This document shows, piece by piece, positions 9,230 to 17,980 of a stretch of 64,000 nt of DNA. The notes under the pieces are model-generated. The model ran no database searches and was not told the DNA's origin. It saw only the letters and a program-made list of their open reading frames with translations. The stretch covers positions 144,734 to 208,733 of the forward strand of contig NZ_BMHQ01000004.1 in the NCBI RefSeq assembly GCF_014641195.1. The letters are read 5' to 3'. Position 1 is the first letter of the stretch. Each line of letters begins with the position of its first letter. The DNA is from Marinithermofilum abyssi. GTDB lineage: Bacteria > Bacillota > Bacilli > Thermoactinomycetales > DSM-45169. The position numbers and the translations under genes were made by a program.

Positions 9230-10456
9230 TTACCACTGTCGTAAAAGCGCTTTCACACTGGTCAAAACAGCATCAACATCTCCGACGGATCCTCCCTTGG
9301 TAACCATGTGCATGCCCTGAAACGGTCCCCCGACCAGTCTGGCCATCACGCACAGTGGGAGAATCTCCCCTCTCAACTGCAAACCTTCCACTTCCATAGC
9401 CTGAAGCGTTGTGAACGCGACTTCTCCGCCGGACAAATACAGCCCGTCAAACGAATAACGATGAAGTAAGTCAATCACTAAGCGGGCGACTGCTTGAGAT
9501 ACGGTACGCCCGTCGCCCCCGGTCGCCGGCACCCCGTCCGTTCGCAACCCGACGACTTGAAACCGTGCCGCCAGTTTTTCCACACGGCGAACCACTTCCC
9601 CGATATAATCTTGAGCACCGTCCGTACGGGTCAGGCGGTCTGCATCCACCGTCAGCATCCCGACGGGAAAGGCTTGCTGTAGATAATCCAACTGTTTGCG
9701 GGCAGTTTCCGCGAGACTTCCAGAGACCAGTAAAATTCGTTTGATTGCGGCGTTTTTGGCCGCTGCATAGGCCGCCGTGAACGGACCAGGGTCCACCGGC
9801 AGAACTGGACGATCCAACCCGGCCCAACCTTCGGCAAGTTGCTCAATCTCCCCATCTGATGCGGCATCGCACACGATCAGTTTGTGGCCGAGACCAATCA
9901 GTCGGTCGAGTGCTGCGCGCAAATCCGCCGCGGGCGTGTTCCCCGTCTCTAGCAACCCCACCGGCAGAGACGTCTGCGATTGTATCCAGTCAACTACTCG
10001 AGAAGTCCGTACGGGTGTGAAAGGATCCCGTCCGGCCTCGGTTTGGTGGACGGGTTTTCCGTGTACGAATAGTTCGCCCCCTCTGGTGATTCGTCCCGAT
10101 TCGGGGAAAGCGGGGACCACGGCGGCGATCGTCTCCGGCGGCATCACACGCAATACGGCTTCCGTCTCACTGCCGATCGAACCGCGTAGAGTGCTGTCAA
10201 TCCGCTTGGCCAATAGCGGGTGGGTGTCGTAACTCATCACATGTTCCGCCATGCGTCGAACACGCAATCCGGCCTCTTCCGCCGGAAGCAGTCGAGTGGC
10301 TGCGTTCCACACGACGGCATCATGCCTTTCGAAGGGAGAAGTGATGGAGACGCGGTGATCCGGCACGGACAACACCCTCCATCCTTGTTTGGCCAGTAGC
10401 ACGCCAGTGGCGTTGCCGCCGGTGATATCATCTGCGATCACCACGAGTTTTCGCAT
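9230..10456 (-). CDS. dtnK: Four-carbon acid sugar kinase (DtnK/OtnK family)
   Basis: 408 residues starting MRKLVVIADDITGGNATGVL, the signature of the DUF1537 (SBD domain) family, now known as ATP-dependent kinases of D-threonate, D-erythronate or 3-oxo-tetronates. The C-terminal nucleotide-binding domain shows GLYLSGGEVAFTTL and VTKGGSVGD. The preferred start is ATG 10456, 29 bases inside the end of the regulator gene; the open frame continues further upstream, but only as the regulator's other frame. With PdxA2 next to it, the likely reaction is phosphorylation of D-threonate or D-erythronate at O-4. The exact substrate cannot be decided from sequence. Confidence 0.88.
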   Translation of the reverse strand: MRKLVVIADDITGGNATGVLLAKQGWRVLSVPDHRVSITSPFERHDAVVWNAATRLLPAEEAGLRVRRMAEHVMSYDTHPLLAKRIDSTLRGSIGSETEAVLRVMPPETIAAVVPAFPESGRITRGGELFVHGKPVHQTEAGRDPFTPVRTSRVVDWIQSQTSLPVGLLETGNTPAADLRAALDRLIGLGHKLIVCDAASDGEIEQLAEGWAGLDRPVLPVDPGPFTAAYAAAKNAAIKRILLVSGSLAETARKQLDYLQQAFPVGMLTVDADRLTRTDGAQDYIGEVVRRVEKLAARFQVVGLRTDGVPATGGDGRTVSQAVARLVIDLLHRYSFDGLYLSGGEVAFTTLQAMEVEGLQLRGEILPLCVMARLVGGPFQGMHMVTKGGSVGDVDAVLTSVKALLRQW

Positions 10457-11234
10457 GGACTTTCCCCCCGTTTTCGGCGATGAGCACCTCGATCCCTCGT
10501 TGTTGGCACTGTTCCTGAAACTCCACAGGCATATGATGATCCGTGACGATCGCGTGGAATTGATCCAAGTCCGCAAAAGTGGCCAGGGCCCGTTGACCGC
10601 ACTTGCTTGTATCCGCCAACAGGATACGTCGGCGGGCACAGTTCAGCATAGCCTGTTTGATCGCCACCTTGGAAAAACTGTTGCTCATCGCGCCTCTTTC
10701 CGCGTCATACGCGTCACAACCGATAAACGCCGTGTCCACATGCAACCGGGACAACATCGACACGCTGAAATGCCCTTCCAAACTGTAGATTTGCGGCTTT
10801 AGTTCCCCTCCTGTCAACAAGACCCGAATTCCTGGCACATCCACCATCTCGGATGCGATTTTGATATCGTTGGTCACGAGAAACAAATCTTGAAACCGTG
10901 TCAATTCCCGAGCCAGGCGCAATGTGGTCGATCCTGCATCCAGAATGACACTTTGTCCTTCCCCGATCAGGGAAACCGCTAGCCGGGCAATCGCCTCCTT
11001 TTCAGCCACATTCCGTTCATCCTTCCAACCGAAAGGATGTTCGCGTAGTTTGTCCTGACGCAACATGGCGCCGCCGTGGGTACGGATAATCTTTTGTTCG
11101 GCTTCTAGATAATCGAGATCGCGCCGGATCGTCATCGCCGAAACGCCGAATTGCTCGGCCAGACGGTTGATTTCCGACACGCCTTCCTGTTCGATCTTCT
11201 GCAAGATTTTCTGCCTGCGTTCGGCGGACAACAT
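10428..11234 (-). CDS. DeoR-family transcriptional regulator of the four-carbon sugar operon
   Basis: 268 residues. The N-terminal winged helix-turn-helix is clear (ERRQKILQKIEQEGVSEINR, then FGVSAMTIRRDLDYLE and THGGA). The C-terminal DeoRC sensor domain has DAGSTTLRLARELTRF, LLTGGELKP and IGCDAYDAERGAM. Members bind a phosphorylated sugar and usually repress the operon they head. It is the first gene of the minus-strand operon with dtnK, pdxA2 and the MFS gene, and overlaps dtnK. The start, ATG 11234, follows AGGGGGCG. Tandem repeats about 70 bases upstream are candidate operators. Confidence 0.9.
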   Translation of the reverse strand: MLSAERRQKILQKIEQEGVSEINRLAEQFGVSAMTIRRDLDYLEAEQKIIRTHGGAMLRQDKLREHPFGWKDERNVAEKEAIARLAVSLIGEGQSVILDAGSTTLRLARELTRFQDLFLVTNDIKIASEMVDVPGIRVLLTGGELKPQIYSLEGHFSVSMLSRLHVDTAFIGCDAYDAERGAMSNSFSKVAIKQAMLNCARRRILLADTSKCGQRALATFADLDQFHAIVTDHHMPVEFQEQCQQRGIEVLIAENGGKVHAKTRGDRR

Positions 11235-11300
11235 GGGTCAACGCCCCCTAATCCAAAGCAGATGTGAAAAAGTAACACATATTCTGTTTGATATCGTGAA

Positions 11301-11320
11301 TTTATGTTTCTTTATGTTAA
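11301..11320 (-). promoter_or_regulatory. Tandem repeat, candidate DeoR operator
   Basis: On the plus strand two near-identical 10-mers stand head to tail: TTTATGTTTC and TTTATGTTAA. They lie 67 to 87 bases upstream of the regulator start, where the operon promoter should be. DeoR-type regulators often bind direct repeats of about one helical turn. The link is an inference. Confidence 0.45.
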
Positions 11321-11339
11321 TTTACAATATAAACGGACT

Positions 11340-11690
11340 ATTCATTCATGTCAACCATTTAGTTAGGGTTCCAATAACCCTGTACCCTTCGGACTGAGTC
11401 CGCCCAGTAAAGGCGAGTCCATTCAGTATGGTTGGCAATCCGCGGCCTGCCAATATAAACCGGCGGAAAGACGAAGTGGAATGACATTAACTTTGGTCAC
11501 TGTAATCCAAATGGAGGATGCATTCAGTTCTACAGCGAGCAGCGGATTCAATTAAAATGAAACAAGTTGACGCCTGTGGAAACAGACGTCAACTCGTTGT
11601 TACGTGTGTCTACAAAATGGGGGCTATTTACTCACCCTTTTTTGTTGTGTCTACTTTAAGGAGGACATTTGATCAGCGTGGCTGACTGTA
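11340..11690. other. Intergenic stretch with two inverted repeats, no gene seen
   Basis: No ORF with a ribosome binding site was found. Near 11400 the arms ACTGA and GGCG.. TCAGT can form an imperfect stem. Near 11550-11595 GTTGACG pairs with CGTCAAC around a loop flanked by CTGT and ACAG. The second structure lacks a clear T run. It may be the end of the minus-strand glycosidase remnant's transcript or a leftover of a lost gene. Confidence 0.35.
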
Positions 11691-11694
11691 CCGT

Positions 11695-12684
11695 TCATTT
11701 CTGATCAGAAAAGAGTAATATCGCATCGCCAACCGGACGCTCTCCGGTGTCATCGGAGGGGCGGTTGACCAGTTGTTTCTGGACTGTCATGGTCGTGGAA
11801 CCGCCACCGTCCAAATTGACAGCTTCGGATGCTCCCAACGCTTTCATAATTTCCGCACTTTCCTTAAAGCTTGCCCCTACACTGTGACCCGGCTTCCTAC
11901 CGTCCACTGTGACCAAAAGAATTTTTCCGTCCGGCGTCGTACCTGCCAAAGTTCGGGGGTGACGTATCACCCCAAAACTATAAAAAAACTCGGGTTTTTC
12001 TTTCCAATGGAACCCTTCGGCGAATGCGGTGATTTTGATTTTCCCTTGTTGAAGCAACCGGGGACCGCCGTTGATAATCCCCATTTGTTGTTTAAGGGGA
12101 AGGCGGCTGCCATTGGAATAGACTTCCGAATCGACTTTCATCCGGCTTCCGAGTTTGGCATGGGCCCGAAGCCAGTTCGCTGCATCCCCTGTTGCCGACA
12201 ACACGGATCCTTTTTCCGGAATGGTATTGCCGCGTGATTCGTGGAAAGCAACGACTTGTCCCTTTTCATCCAGTACAGCTTCCACACCGGCGCCGGATTC
12301 GGTGGTCTTTCCGAAGGCCGGAGTGAATTGGATGAGTTCATTCTCGTCGGTGCAGGTATAGTCGTGTTTGGGAAGTTCCGTCGGTTGATCCCCTCCGGTG
12401 CCCCCGCATCCTCGGATCAAACCGGGTTTGCGGTTGACCCCGTCCATCTCCCGGTGAGCCCCGTCCGGGGAAATATGGGTCTGCCTCTCGTCTAGATTCT
12501 CAAAAGGTTTGGATAGCAAAATAAGCAATCCAACCATACAATATGACAGGGTCAATTGCTTAAATCTTTTGGGAAGGTGATTGGATTGACACAAAATCAA
12601 ATATGGCATCCTGTTGCAACCGAGATATACCGTAGCCTGTACAGTGAACAGATGGTTTGTTCCATGAGTACGCAGCTGTTTCAT
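11695..12684 (-). pseudogene. Phosphodiester glycosidase (NAGPA/DUF2233) family, N-terminally truncated
   Basis: The C-terminal 260 residues match the phosphodiester glycosidase domain: NELIQFTPAFG, a GNTIPEKGSVLSATGDA stretch, QMGIINGGPRLLQQGKI, VTVDGRKPGHSVGASF and the hallmark AVNLDGGGSTTM. Intact members are secreted or membrane-anchored and cleave glycosyl phosphodiesters, for example in cell-wall polymers. Here the usual N-terminal third, with signal peptide, is replaced upstream of about 12490 by sequence with no family similarity, and no good start site is visible. I therefore read it as a truncated gene; the open frame to 12684 is probably accidental. It lies in a decayed island with other remnants. 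Confidence 0.65.
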
Positions 12685-12994
12685 ATTCCCGAAACGAGAG
12701 ATTTAAAAGGAAATGCGGAAATGCACAGGGATCTTGTTCCGGCTTCTTATCACCGTGTGACAGCAGCAGGATCCGCACAAAGGCTACTAAACGGAGAATA
12801 CGCACCGTCCATTATAAAAACCCTCATCGCCTGCATACAGAACGCCGAGCAGAGAGATCGTAGAGTGCGTGCCGGTTTAAATGTCATGAGGAACGCTTCA
12901 CCTACTTCTTACCAACCGTTTATTATAAACATTATCCGCTGGCAAGATTCCACTGAACGGCATTTACAAAACGCAAAACAATACACGCTGCGAA

Positions 12995-13297
12995 TTACAG
13001 GCCCTGCTGCGTGGCAGGAGCAATCCCAGTATCGCGCAATGTAAAGACACCACCTCCTTTATTTAAAGTAATAATGATCACTTTATCTGCCGGAATCGTT
13101 TGCTCTGGATAGGACGGAGATTGTCCTCTACGATTCGACTTTTCTTGCCCCCCATCCAGTACCTCCGTACCGTAAGCAACATGCCCAAATTGGCTATGCT
13201 GAAAAGCTCCTGCATCCCATTACCCCCTGGCTCTGTGTAGGGTCCACCCCGTGATTGATTTTCACCAAAGGGCTTGTATTGTATGCAAGGAGAAGAA
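12995..13297 (-). pseudogene. C-terminal remnant of an unidentified protein
   Basis: Read with one missing base near 13212, the minus strand encodes YKPFGENQSRGGPYTEPGG, then AFQHSQFGHVAYGTEVLDGG, QTIPADKVIIITLNKGGG and VFTLRDTGIAPATQQGL before a stop at 12995. The even composition and low-complexity-free text look like a real protein end. I do not recognise the family. Its upstream part stops exactly where the TnpB element's right end begins (about 13302), so the insertion probably removed or displaced the rest. No matching N-terminus was found beyond the element. Confidence 0.45.
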
Positions 13298-13301
13298 TTG
13301 G

Positions 13302-14400
13302 TTGACACTCCCACGCCTGAAGACGTGGGATTCTTGGTTCTTCCTGCCAGCTTTAGCCGTATAGTCCCCAAGCTGACACCGTGTGTCCCACGGCCTAAAA
13401 CGTTATCCTGCGGGCTTTAATCCTTCCTTGAGGATGTTTTTCGCCGCATTGAGATCCCGGTCGTGGTGAATACCGCATGCGGGACAGGTCCACTCCCGCA
13501 CGTTCAGCTTTTTCACCTCTTTGTTTCGGAACCCGCATTGCGAACACAGCTGGCTGGACGGGAACGTCTTCCCGACGAGGCGGATCCTTCGCCCGTACCA
13601 GCGGGCTTTGTATTCCAGCATGGACCGGAACTCGGACCACGCCGACTCCGAAATGCCACGGGCCAGCCGGCGGTTCTTCACCATATTCCGCACTTGCAAA
13701 TCTTCCAGGCATACCGTTTGGTTTTCACGGATGAGCCGAGTCGAAAGCTTGTGCAGGAAATCCTGCCGACCGTTGCGGATCTTCTCATAGAGCCGGGCCA
13801 CTTTTAATCGGGCTTTGTTCCGGTTTTGGCTGCCCTTTCGTCTTCGGGACAGAATCCGTTGCCAACGGATCAACTGTTTTTCGTACTTCCGGTGATGTTT
13901 TGGGTTGGGAATCACCACTGGGACGTGTACGACTGAACCGGATGCTTTTTGCTCCTGAACCGGGGGCGGTGATTCTGTTTCTTGAAAAACCGTTGAAAAG
14001 CATCCGCCAAATGCTTCAATGCATTCTGCAACGAAGTCGCATCCGGTTCCTTCAACCATTCCAACTCTTTTTTTAATTTCGTCAATTTTCGGGAGCAAGC
14101 CGCGTAGCTCAGCCCTTTTCCCGTTTGTTCATAGGCTTCGTTCCATTGGCTTAAAAAATGGTTGAACACAAACCGTGTGCAACCGATGGACCGATGGATG
14201 AGACTAATTTGTTTCCGGTTCGGGTAGATGCGAAACCGATACGCCTTGTAGATCTGCACTCACCTCCTTGTCCTCTTGGTTTTACCCCAACAGGAACGTA
14301 TGTTCTAGTCTTTGGGCGAAAAAATTGTCGGACGGTTGAGAGGGGGCAAGCCCTCCCTTGTCCGACGCTCACTTTCATCCCAACCCAAAAAGGCTGGGTT
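13302..14400 (-). mobile_element. Degenerate IS605/IS1341-type element carrying only a tnpB remnant
   Basis: The right end shows the stem CCCACG with CGTGGG around CCTGAAGA (13310-13329), a structure common at right ends of IS1341-like TnpB elements, next to GGTTGACACTC. Upstream of tnpB, at 14327-14366, GTCGGAC pairs with GTCCGAC and encloses a G-rich/C-rich inner stem, which may belong to the left end. No tnpA is present. The left boundary is approximate. Confidence 0.65.
13403..14259 (-). pseudogene. TnpB (IS1341 type) with a large internal deletion
   Basis: The N-terminus is typical of TnpB (MQIYKAYRFRIYPNRKQISL, then TRFVFNHFLSQWNEAY) and runs to [12 protein letters not shown]. There the frame stops. 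In the next frame, sequence resumes with [20 protein letters not shown] and ends with [20 protein letters not shown], the zinc ribbon C-S-Q-C...C-P-A-C and [12 protein letters not shown]. The middle, about 100 residues including the first RuvC Asp motif G-x-D-x-G, is missing. The enzyme must be inactive as a nuclease, though the second and third acidic motifs remain. The deletion point is near 13920. Confidence 0.85.
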
Positions 14401-14664
14401 TTCCCGCTCGCTATTTATAATTCCGAAGAGCAGAAACGATCCCTTGAAACATTGAAAACATCTATCGATACCGATGATGGATAAACTGCATCGATTAACC
14501 GATCTGTCTTCATGTACGATTGCCGGGGATACTCATTCTGTCAAAGGGGGGTGTTTCCTGTCCTTTTCTTGTTTCTTTAAATAGAACAGGCACACGCCTT
14601 CCATCCTTCACATAAGCTAAAAACACCTGTTTTTGACGGGAACAGGAGCGGAGGTGACGGTGGC

Positions 14665-15366
14665 GTGCCCGGATTGTTTTCGACGATTGCAGTGTTGTTT
14701 CGCGAAGCGATGTTGTTCGTGGCCTACATCAAGAACAATGCCTTCCCACAGCCGCTGAAAGAAGAGGAGGAAGCCAAGTACCTCAAAGAGATGGCAGAAG
14801 GGGATCCCAAAGCAAGAAACGCCCTCATCGAGCACAACCTGCGTCTCGTTGCTCACATCGTCAAGAAATTTGAGAACACCAATGAAGACACCGAAGACCT
14901 GATCTCCATCGGGACGATCGGTTTGATCAAAGCCATCGAGTCCTATCAGCCGAACAAAGGGACCAAGCTGGCCACTTATGCAGCACGTTGTATCGAGAAC
15001 GAGATCTTGATGCATTTGCGTTCTCTTAAGAAAGCACGGAAAGATGTTTCGTTGCATGACCCCATCGGTACAGATAAAGAGGGCAATGAAATCACCCTCA
15101 TCGATGTATTAGGCACAGAACGTGACGAGATCGTGGAGGCCGTACAGTTGAAGATTGAGAAGAAAAAGATCTACAACCACCTTCATATCCTTGATCAGCG
15201 GGAGCAGGAAGTGATTCGGGCCCGTTTTGGACTAACCGGAGGTAAGGAGAAAACCCAGCGGGAAATCGCCAAAGAATTGGGCATCTCCCGTTCCTATGTG
15301 TCACGAATTGAGAAGCGTGCATTGATTAAGTTGTTTCATGAGTTTTATCGGGTGGGATCGCAGTGA
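14665..15366 (+). CDS. sigK: RNA polymerase sporulation sigma factor K
   Basis: 233 residues, full length. It starts with a short hydrophobic pro-sequence ([20 protein letters not shown]) that is normally removed by SpoIVFB, followed by region 2 ([20 protein letters not shown], then [17 protein letters not shown]) and region 4 with the helix-turn-helix ([20 protein letters not shown]). Sigma K directs late gene expression in the mother cell, including coat genes. The start is GTG 14665 behind GGAGGTGA. Unlike in Bacillus subtilis, the gene is continuous and carries no intervening element here. It is monocistronic, with a terminator directly after it. Confidence 0.96.
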   Translation: MPGLFSTIAVLFREAMLFVAYIKNNAFPQPLKEEEEAKYLKEMAEGDPKARNALIEHNLRLVAHIVKKFENTNEDTEDLISIGTIGLIKAIESYQPNKGTKLATYAARCIENEILMHLRSLKKARKDVSLHDPIGTDKEGNEITLIDVLGTERDEIVEAVQLKIEKKKIYNHLHILDQREQEVIRARFGLTGGKEKTQREIAKELGISRSYVSRIEKRALIKLFHEFYRVGSQ

Positions 15367-15388
15367 GAAATAAAATGGAAAAGGGTTA

Positions 15389-15416
15389 CAGCCTCCTTGT
15401 AGGGAGGCTTTTTTAA
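15389..15416 (+). terminator. Terminator of sigK
   Basis: AGCCTCC pairs with GGAGGCT around TTGTA and is followed by six T. It begins 22 bases after the sigK stop. Confidence 0.9.
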
Positions 15417-15702
15417 CAGAGGAAGGTCCTGAACCATTTTTTAATTCTCTACATAATGGAGTAAAGCTCTCCTTCCTAAGAAAACCTCTACGAATTTGAT
15501 ATTGCTGGCGACTTTACGGAAAAAGAAAAAACTGTCATCATTAGAAGAAGGGAAAGAGCAAGGGGGACATCTTGAAGAAAAACAGTAACTTTCCAGCTTT
15601 ACAGTAAAAATGGTATAGGAAAAAAAGACGCTGCCTGGGATGTCGAGGAATTGAATGGAATGCTTCATCGGATTGATTTTGTAGAAAGAAGATGACGGAC
15701 TG

Positions 15703-16605
15703 ATGGAATTTCTGACGATCTTGCTTCCCATCTTCATGATTTTTGCAATCGGGTTTATCGGGCAGAAGTGGATCGGGTTCGATATTCGCAGCCTGTCCAC
15801 CATGGCCATGTATCTGATGTCGCCGGTATTGGTTTTCCGAACGTTTTACCAGCTGAAGTTTGAACCTACTTATATGTATATGATTCTTCACTCCGCATTG
15901 TTGTGTATCTCTCTGATCGGGATCGTTTATCTGATCGGATGGTGGAAGGGATATACCACGACGGAGATCTGCGGATTGATACTGGCTTCGGTCTTTATGA
16001 ACAATGGAAACTACGGTACGCCGTTGGTACTGTTTGTCTTCGGGGAAAAGGGGCTGCACTATGCGGTGTTTCTGATGGTTATTCAAGCGCTGATCATGTG
16101 TACGGTCGGGGTATACTATGCAGCCAAAGGGAGCCCGGAACATGACGGGGTTCGCTCGGCGTTGCGGGCGGTTCAGCGGATGCCCATCGTATACGGCGCT
16201 TTGGCGGGCATGCTGTTGCACATGTTCCAAGTACCGTTGGCCCCTTCCTTGATGCAAGCGGTCCATATGGTCGCCGATGCCACGATCCCGACCATCATGA
16301 TTATCTTGGGGATGCAGTTGGCCACGATCTCCATTCGCTCGCTGTCTGTGGAGAAGTTGTCCTATTCCCTTGCTTTACGGATGCTCATTTCACCGGTCAT
16401 CGCGTTTGCCATCACCTGGTTTCTGCCGATGGAGCCGCTGTTAAAGCAGATTCTGATCCTGATGGCGGCGATGCCCACGGCGGCCAATACGACATTGTAC
16501 GCGGTTCAATTCCGGACAGAACCTGATTTTGTGTCCAGCGCTACTTTGATTAGCACCAACTTGAGTATCCTGACGTTGCCGGTGTTGCTGGCACTGCTGA
16601 TGTAA
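15703..16605 (+). CDS. AEC (auxin efflux carrier) family transporter
   Basis: 300 residues with about ten hydrophobic helices. The first runs through ILLPIFMIFAIGFIGQKWIG. The helix with NNGNYGTPLVLFVFGEKG is a family hallmark, and an inverted-repeat partner with PTAANTTLYAVQF follows near the end. Bacterial AEC proteins move malate, malonate or other organic acids across the membrane; the substrate is unknown here. The ribosome binding site is weak (GAAAGAAGATGAC), but no better start exists. About 280 bases upstream hold no clear gene, only a short open stretch on the plus strand near 15490-15570 of unknown origin. Confidence 0.85.
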   Translation: MEFLTILLPIFMIFAIGFIGQKWIGFDIRSLSTMAMYLMSPVLVFRTFYQLKFEPTYMYMILHSALLCISLIGIVYLIGWWKGYTTTEICGLILASVFMNNGNYGTPLVLFVFGEKGLHYAVFLMVIQALIMCTVGVYYAAKGSPEHDGVRSALRAVQRMPIVYGALAGMLLHMFQVPLAPSLMQAVHMVADATIPTIMIILGMQLATISIRSLSVEKLSYSLALRMLISPVIAFAITWFLPMEPLLKQILILMAAMPTAANTTLYAVQFRTEPDFVSSATLISTNLSILTLPVLLALLM

Positions 16606-16689
16606 AAGACCTTCCCGGTGATACACTTCTCCCCTTTCAGTGGACAGTAAGAAGCAAGCCCCTTGCTGTTCATGGGGAGGGGATTTTTA

Positions 16690-16880
16690 TATGGGAGGCC
16701 CTGGAAAGCAGCTGCTCAGTTTGGAAGAGGAAGTGATCAGACTCCGGTGGAAAGAGAACTTTCTAAAAAAAGCGGCTGGGTCTCGAGAGGCGGTGCGGGG
16801 TGAAAAAAAGAGAAAAGGCTTTGCAGTGATCCGAAAGATGTCCATATCCTTTCCCCTTGGACTGAATAGAACCGGAGCCG
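16690..16880 (+). pseudogene. Remnant of an IS3-family transposase
   Basis: The frame from 16690 encodes LLSLEEEVIRLRWKENFLKK, which resembles the leucine-zipper end of IS3 OrfA, followed by KRKGFAVIRKMSISFPL, which resembles the start of OrfB. The two pieces are fused and nothing of the DDE domain follows. It lies between the AEC gene and the convergent 17 kb gene. The identification rests on short motifs only. Confidence 0.4.
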
Positions 16881-16901
16881 GGAGCTCGTTTCGGGGTGAA
16901 G

Positions 16902-17498
16902 TCAGGTGGACGAGGCAACCCGGGGTCCATCCCCGGGTTGTTGCATGAGGTCTTTAATTGTGAATTTTGGACAGCAATTCTGAATGGCTGCCAGTCCCTT
17001 GGACACTTCGTGGGCCGGTGTGATCCGTTGGCCGTCAACCTGGAATTTGCCCTGGTAAGCCCCGATGATGACGTAGGCATCCTGATCCGTCACCGGACCT
17101 TGGTATTTCTGAAGGAACAGGATGTAATGCTGATCCTTGTTCATCACTTGGTTGTGTTCCACCGTCAGGTGGCGGGTTTCATCGAACCCCCCTGTCTCCA
17201 GAATAGTGATGGTTCGGGCGGTTCGATCTCCTTTCATCACGGAGGTGACTTGGAACGGAGTGAGGGTGAAGGGCATGCCTTCATGTTTCAGAAGGGATTG
17301 CCTGGACAGGGATTTTCCCTCCACGACCAGATCCGCATCCCGTTTCAGGTCCTCCACACCGGTATAAGTCTTGTTGACGGAGACTCCCAGTTCCATCTCC
17401 TTTGGGGCGAAGAAGGAGACGTATACGCCGACGGCCAGCAGCACGGTCAGCGTGACGATCAACAATGGATAGATCTTCATTTTGGTCATGTGGATCAT
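16902..17498 (-). CDS. Membrane-anchored extracytoplasmic protein of unknown function
   Basis: 198 residues. After MIHMTKMKIYPLL comes one hydrophobic segment (IVTLTVLLAVGVYVSFFA), then an extracytoplasmic domain with VNKTYTGVEDLKRDADLVVE, PFTLTPFQVTSVMKGDRTAR and DAYVIIGAYQGKFQVDGQRI, suggesting a beta-rich fold. I do not recognise the family with confidence. The start ATG 17498 follows AAAGGAGG. It begins 26 bases after a metalloprotease-like gene, so the two were probably co-transcribed. The last codons overlap a GC-rich hairpin (CAACCCGGGG with CCCCGGGTTG, 16917-16941) that could serve in termination. Confidence 0.7.
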   Translation of the reverse strand: MIHMTKMKIYPLLIVTLTVLLAVGVYVSFFAPKEMELGVSVNKTYTGVEDLKRDADLVVEGKSLSRQSLLKHEGMPFTLTPFQVTSVMKGDRTARTITILETGGFDETRHLTVEHNQVMNKDQHYILFLQKYQGPVTDQDAYVIIGAYQGKFQVDGQRITPAHEVSKGLAAIQNCCPKFTIKDLMQQPGDGPRVASST

Positions 17499-17524
17499 GG
17501 GACGCATCCTCCTTTATATTGAAA

Positions 17525-17821
17525 TCAGTAAATGGCGTTGACGCCGTTGATGTCGTCCGAAGTCGGGCTGTAGACAGTCCGTCCGTCATTGGAATACATG
17601 ACGGCGCCTCCCGGTCCCAGTCGGTCTTCATGAGCTAGTCCCAGGGCATGACCCAGTTCGTGGGTGATCACGCCTTTGCGCTTGGTGGATGAATAACTGT
17701 CGGTGTAGTAAGTGTTGATGGAGATGACTTTTTTCTGATTATTTTTTATTTTAAAAATAAGGATAGGACGGGTTGTTGTTGGTCGTTGGATTTGCGTGTC
17801 AGGGTCGGAGATATTCGGCAT
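17525..17821 (-). pseudogene. Matrixin-like zinc metalloprotease, N-terminally truncated
   Basis: 98 codons remain. The zinc site is perfect: HELGHALGLAHE (H-E-x-x-H-x-x-G-x-x-H), followed by VMYSNDGRTVYSPTSDDING, the Met-turn and C-terminal helix of matrixin-type peptidases. Before it, VISINTYYTDSYSSTKRKGV fits the last strand of the catalytic domain. The remaining two thirds of a normal domain and the signal peptide are absent, and no frame upstream restores them. A start at 17821 has no good ribosome binding site. The protein would not be exported, so I treat it as a remnant. Its neighbour at 16902 may have been its partner. Confidence 0.7.
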
Positions 17822-17980
17822 TCGTGAAAAGGAAGTTGCTTATACGTTCGTCTTCCGATGGAATTATTCCACTGTTTTTTAACGATTGCGCAATAGGGGC
17901 TCAATCTTCGCTACACATGTGTTTGATACATTTATGTTGTTCCAGTGATTATCAGACTTTCCCCAAGGAGGGGGTCCCTC

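Noticed and set aside
12556..13044. 162-codon plus-strand frame
   Set aside because: No ribosome binding site and no family pattern; the minus strand of its end reads as a protein remnant.
14665..15366. Idea that the recombinase at 1.4-5 kb belonged to a sigK intervening element
   Set aside because: sigK is intact here, lies 9.6 kb away and no excision scar or shared motif was found.
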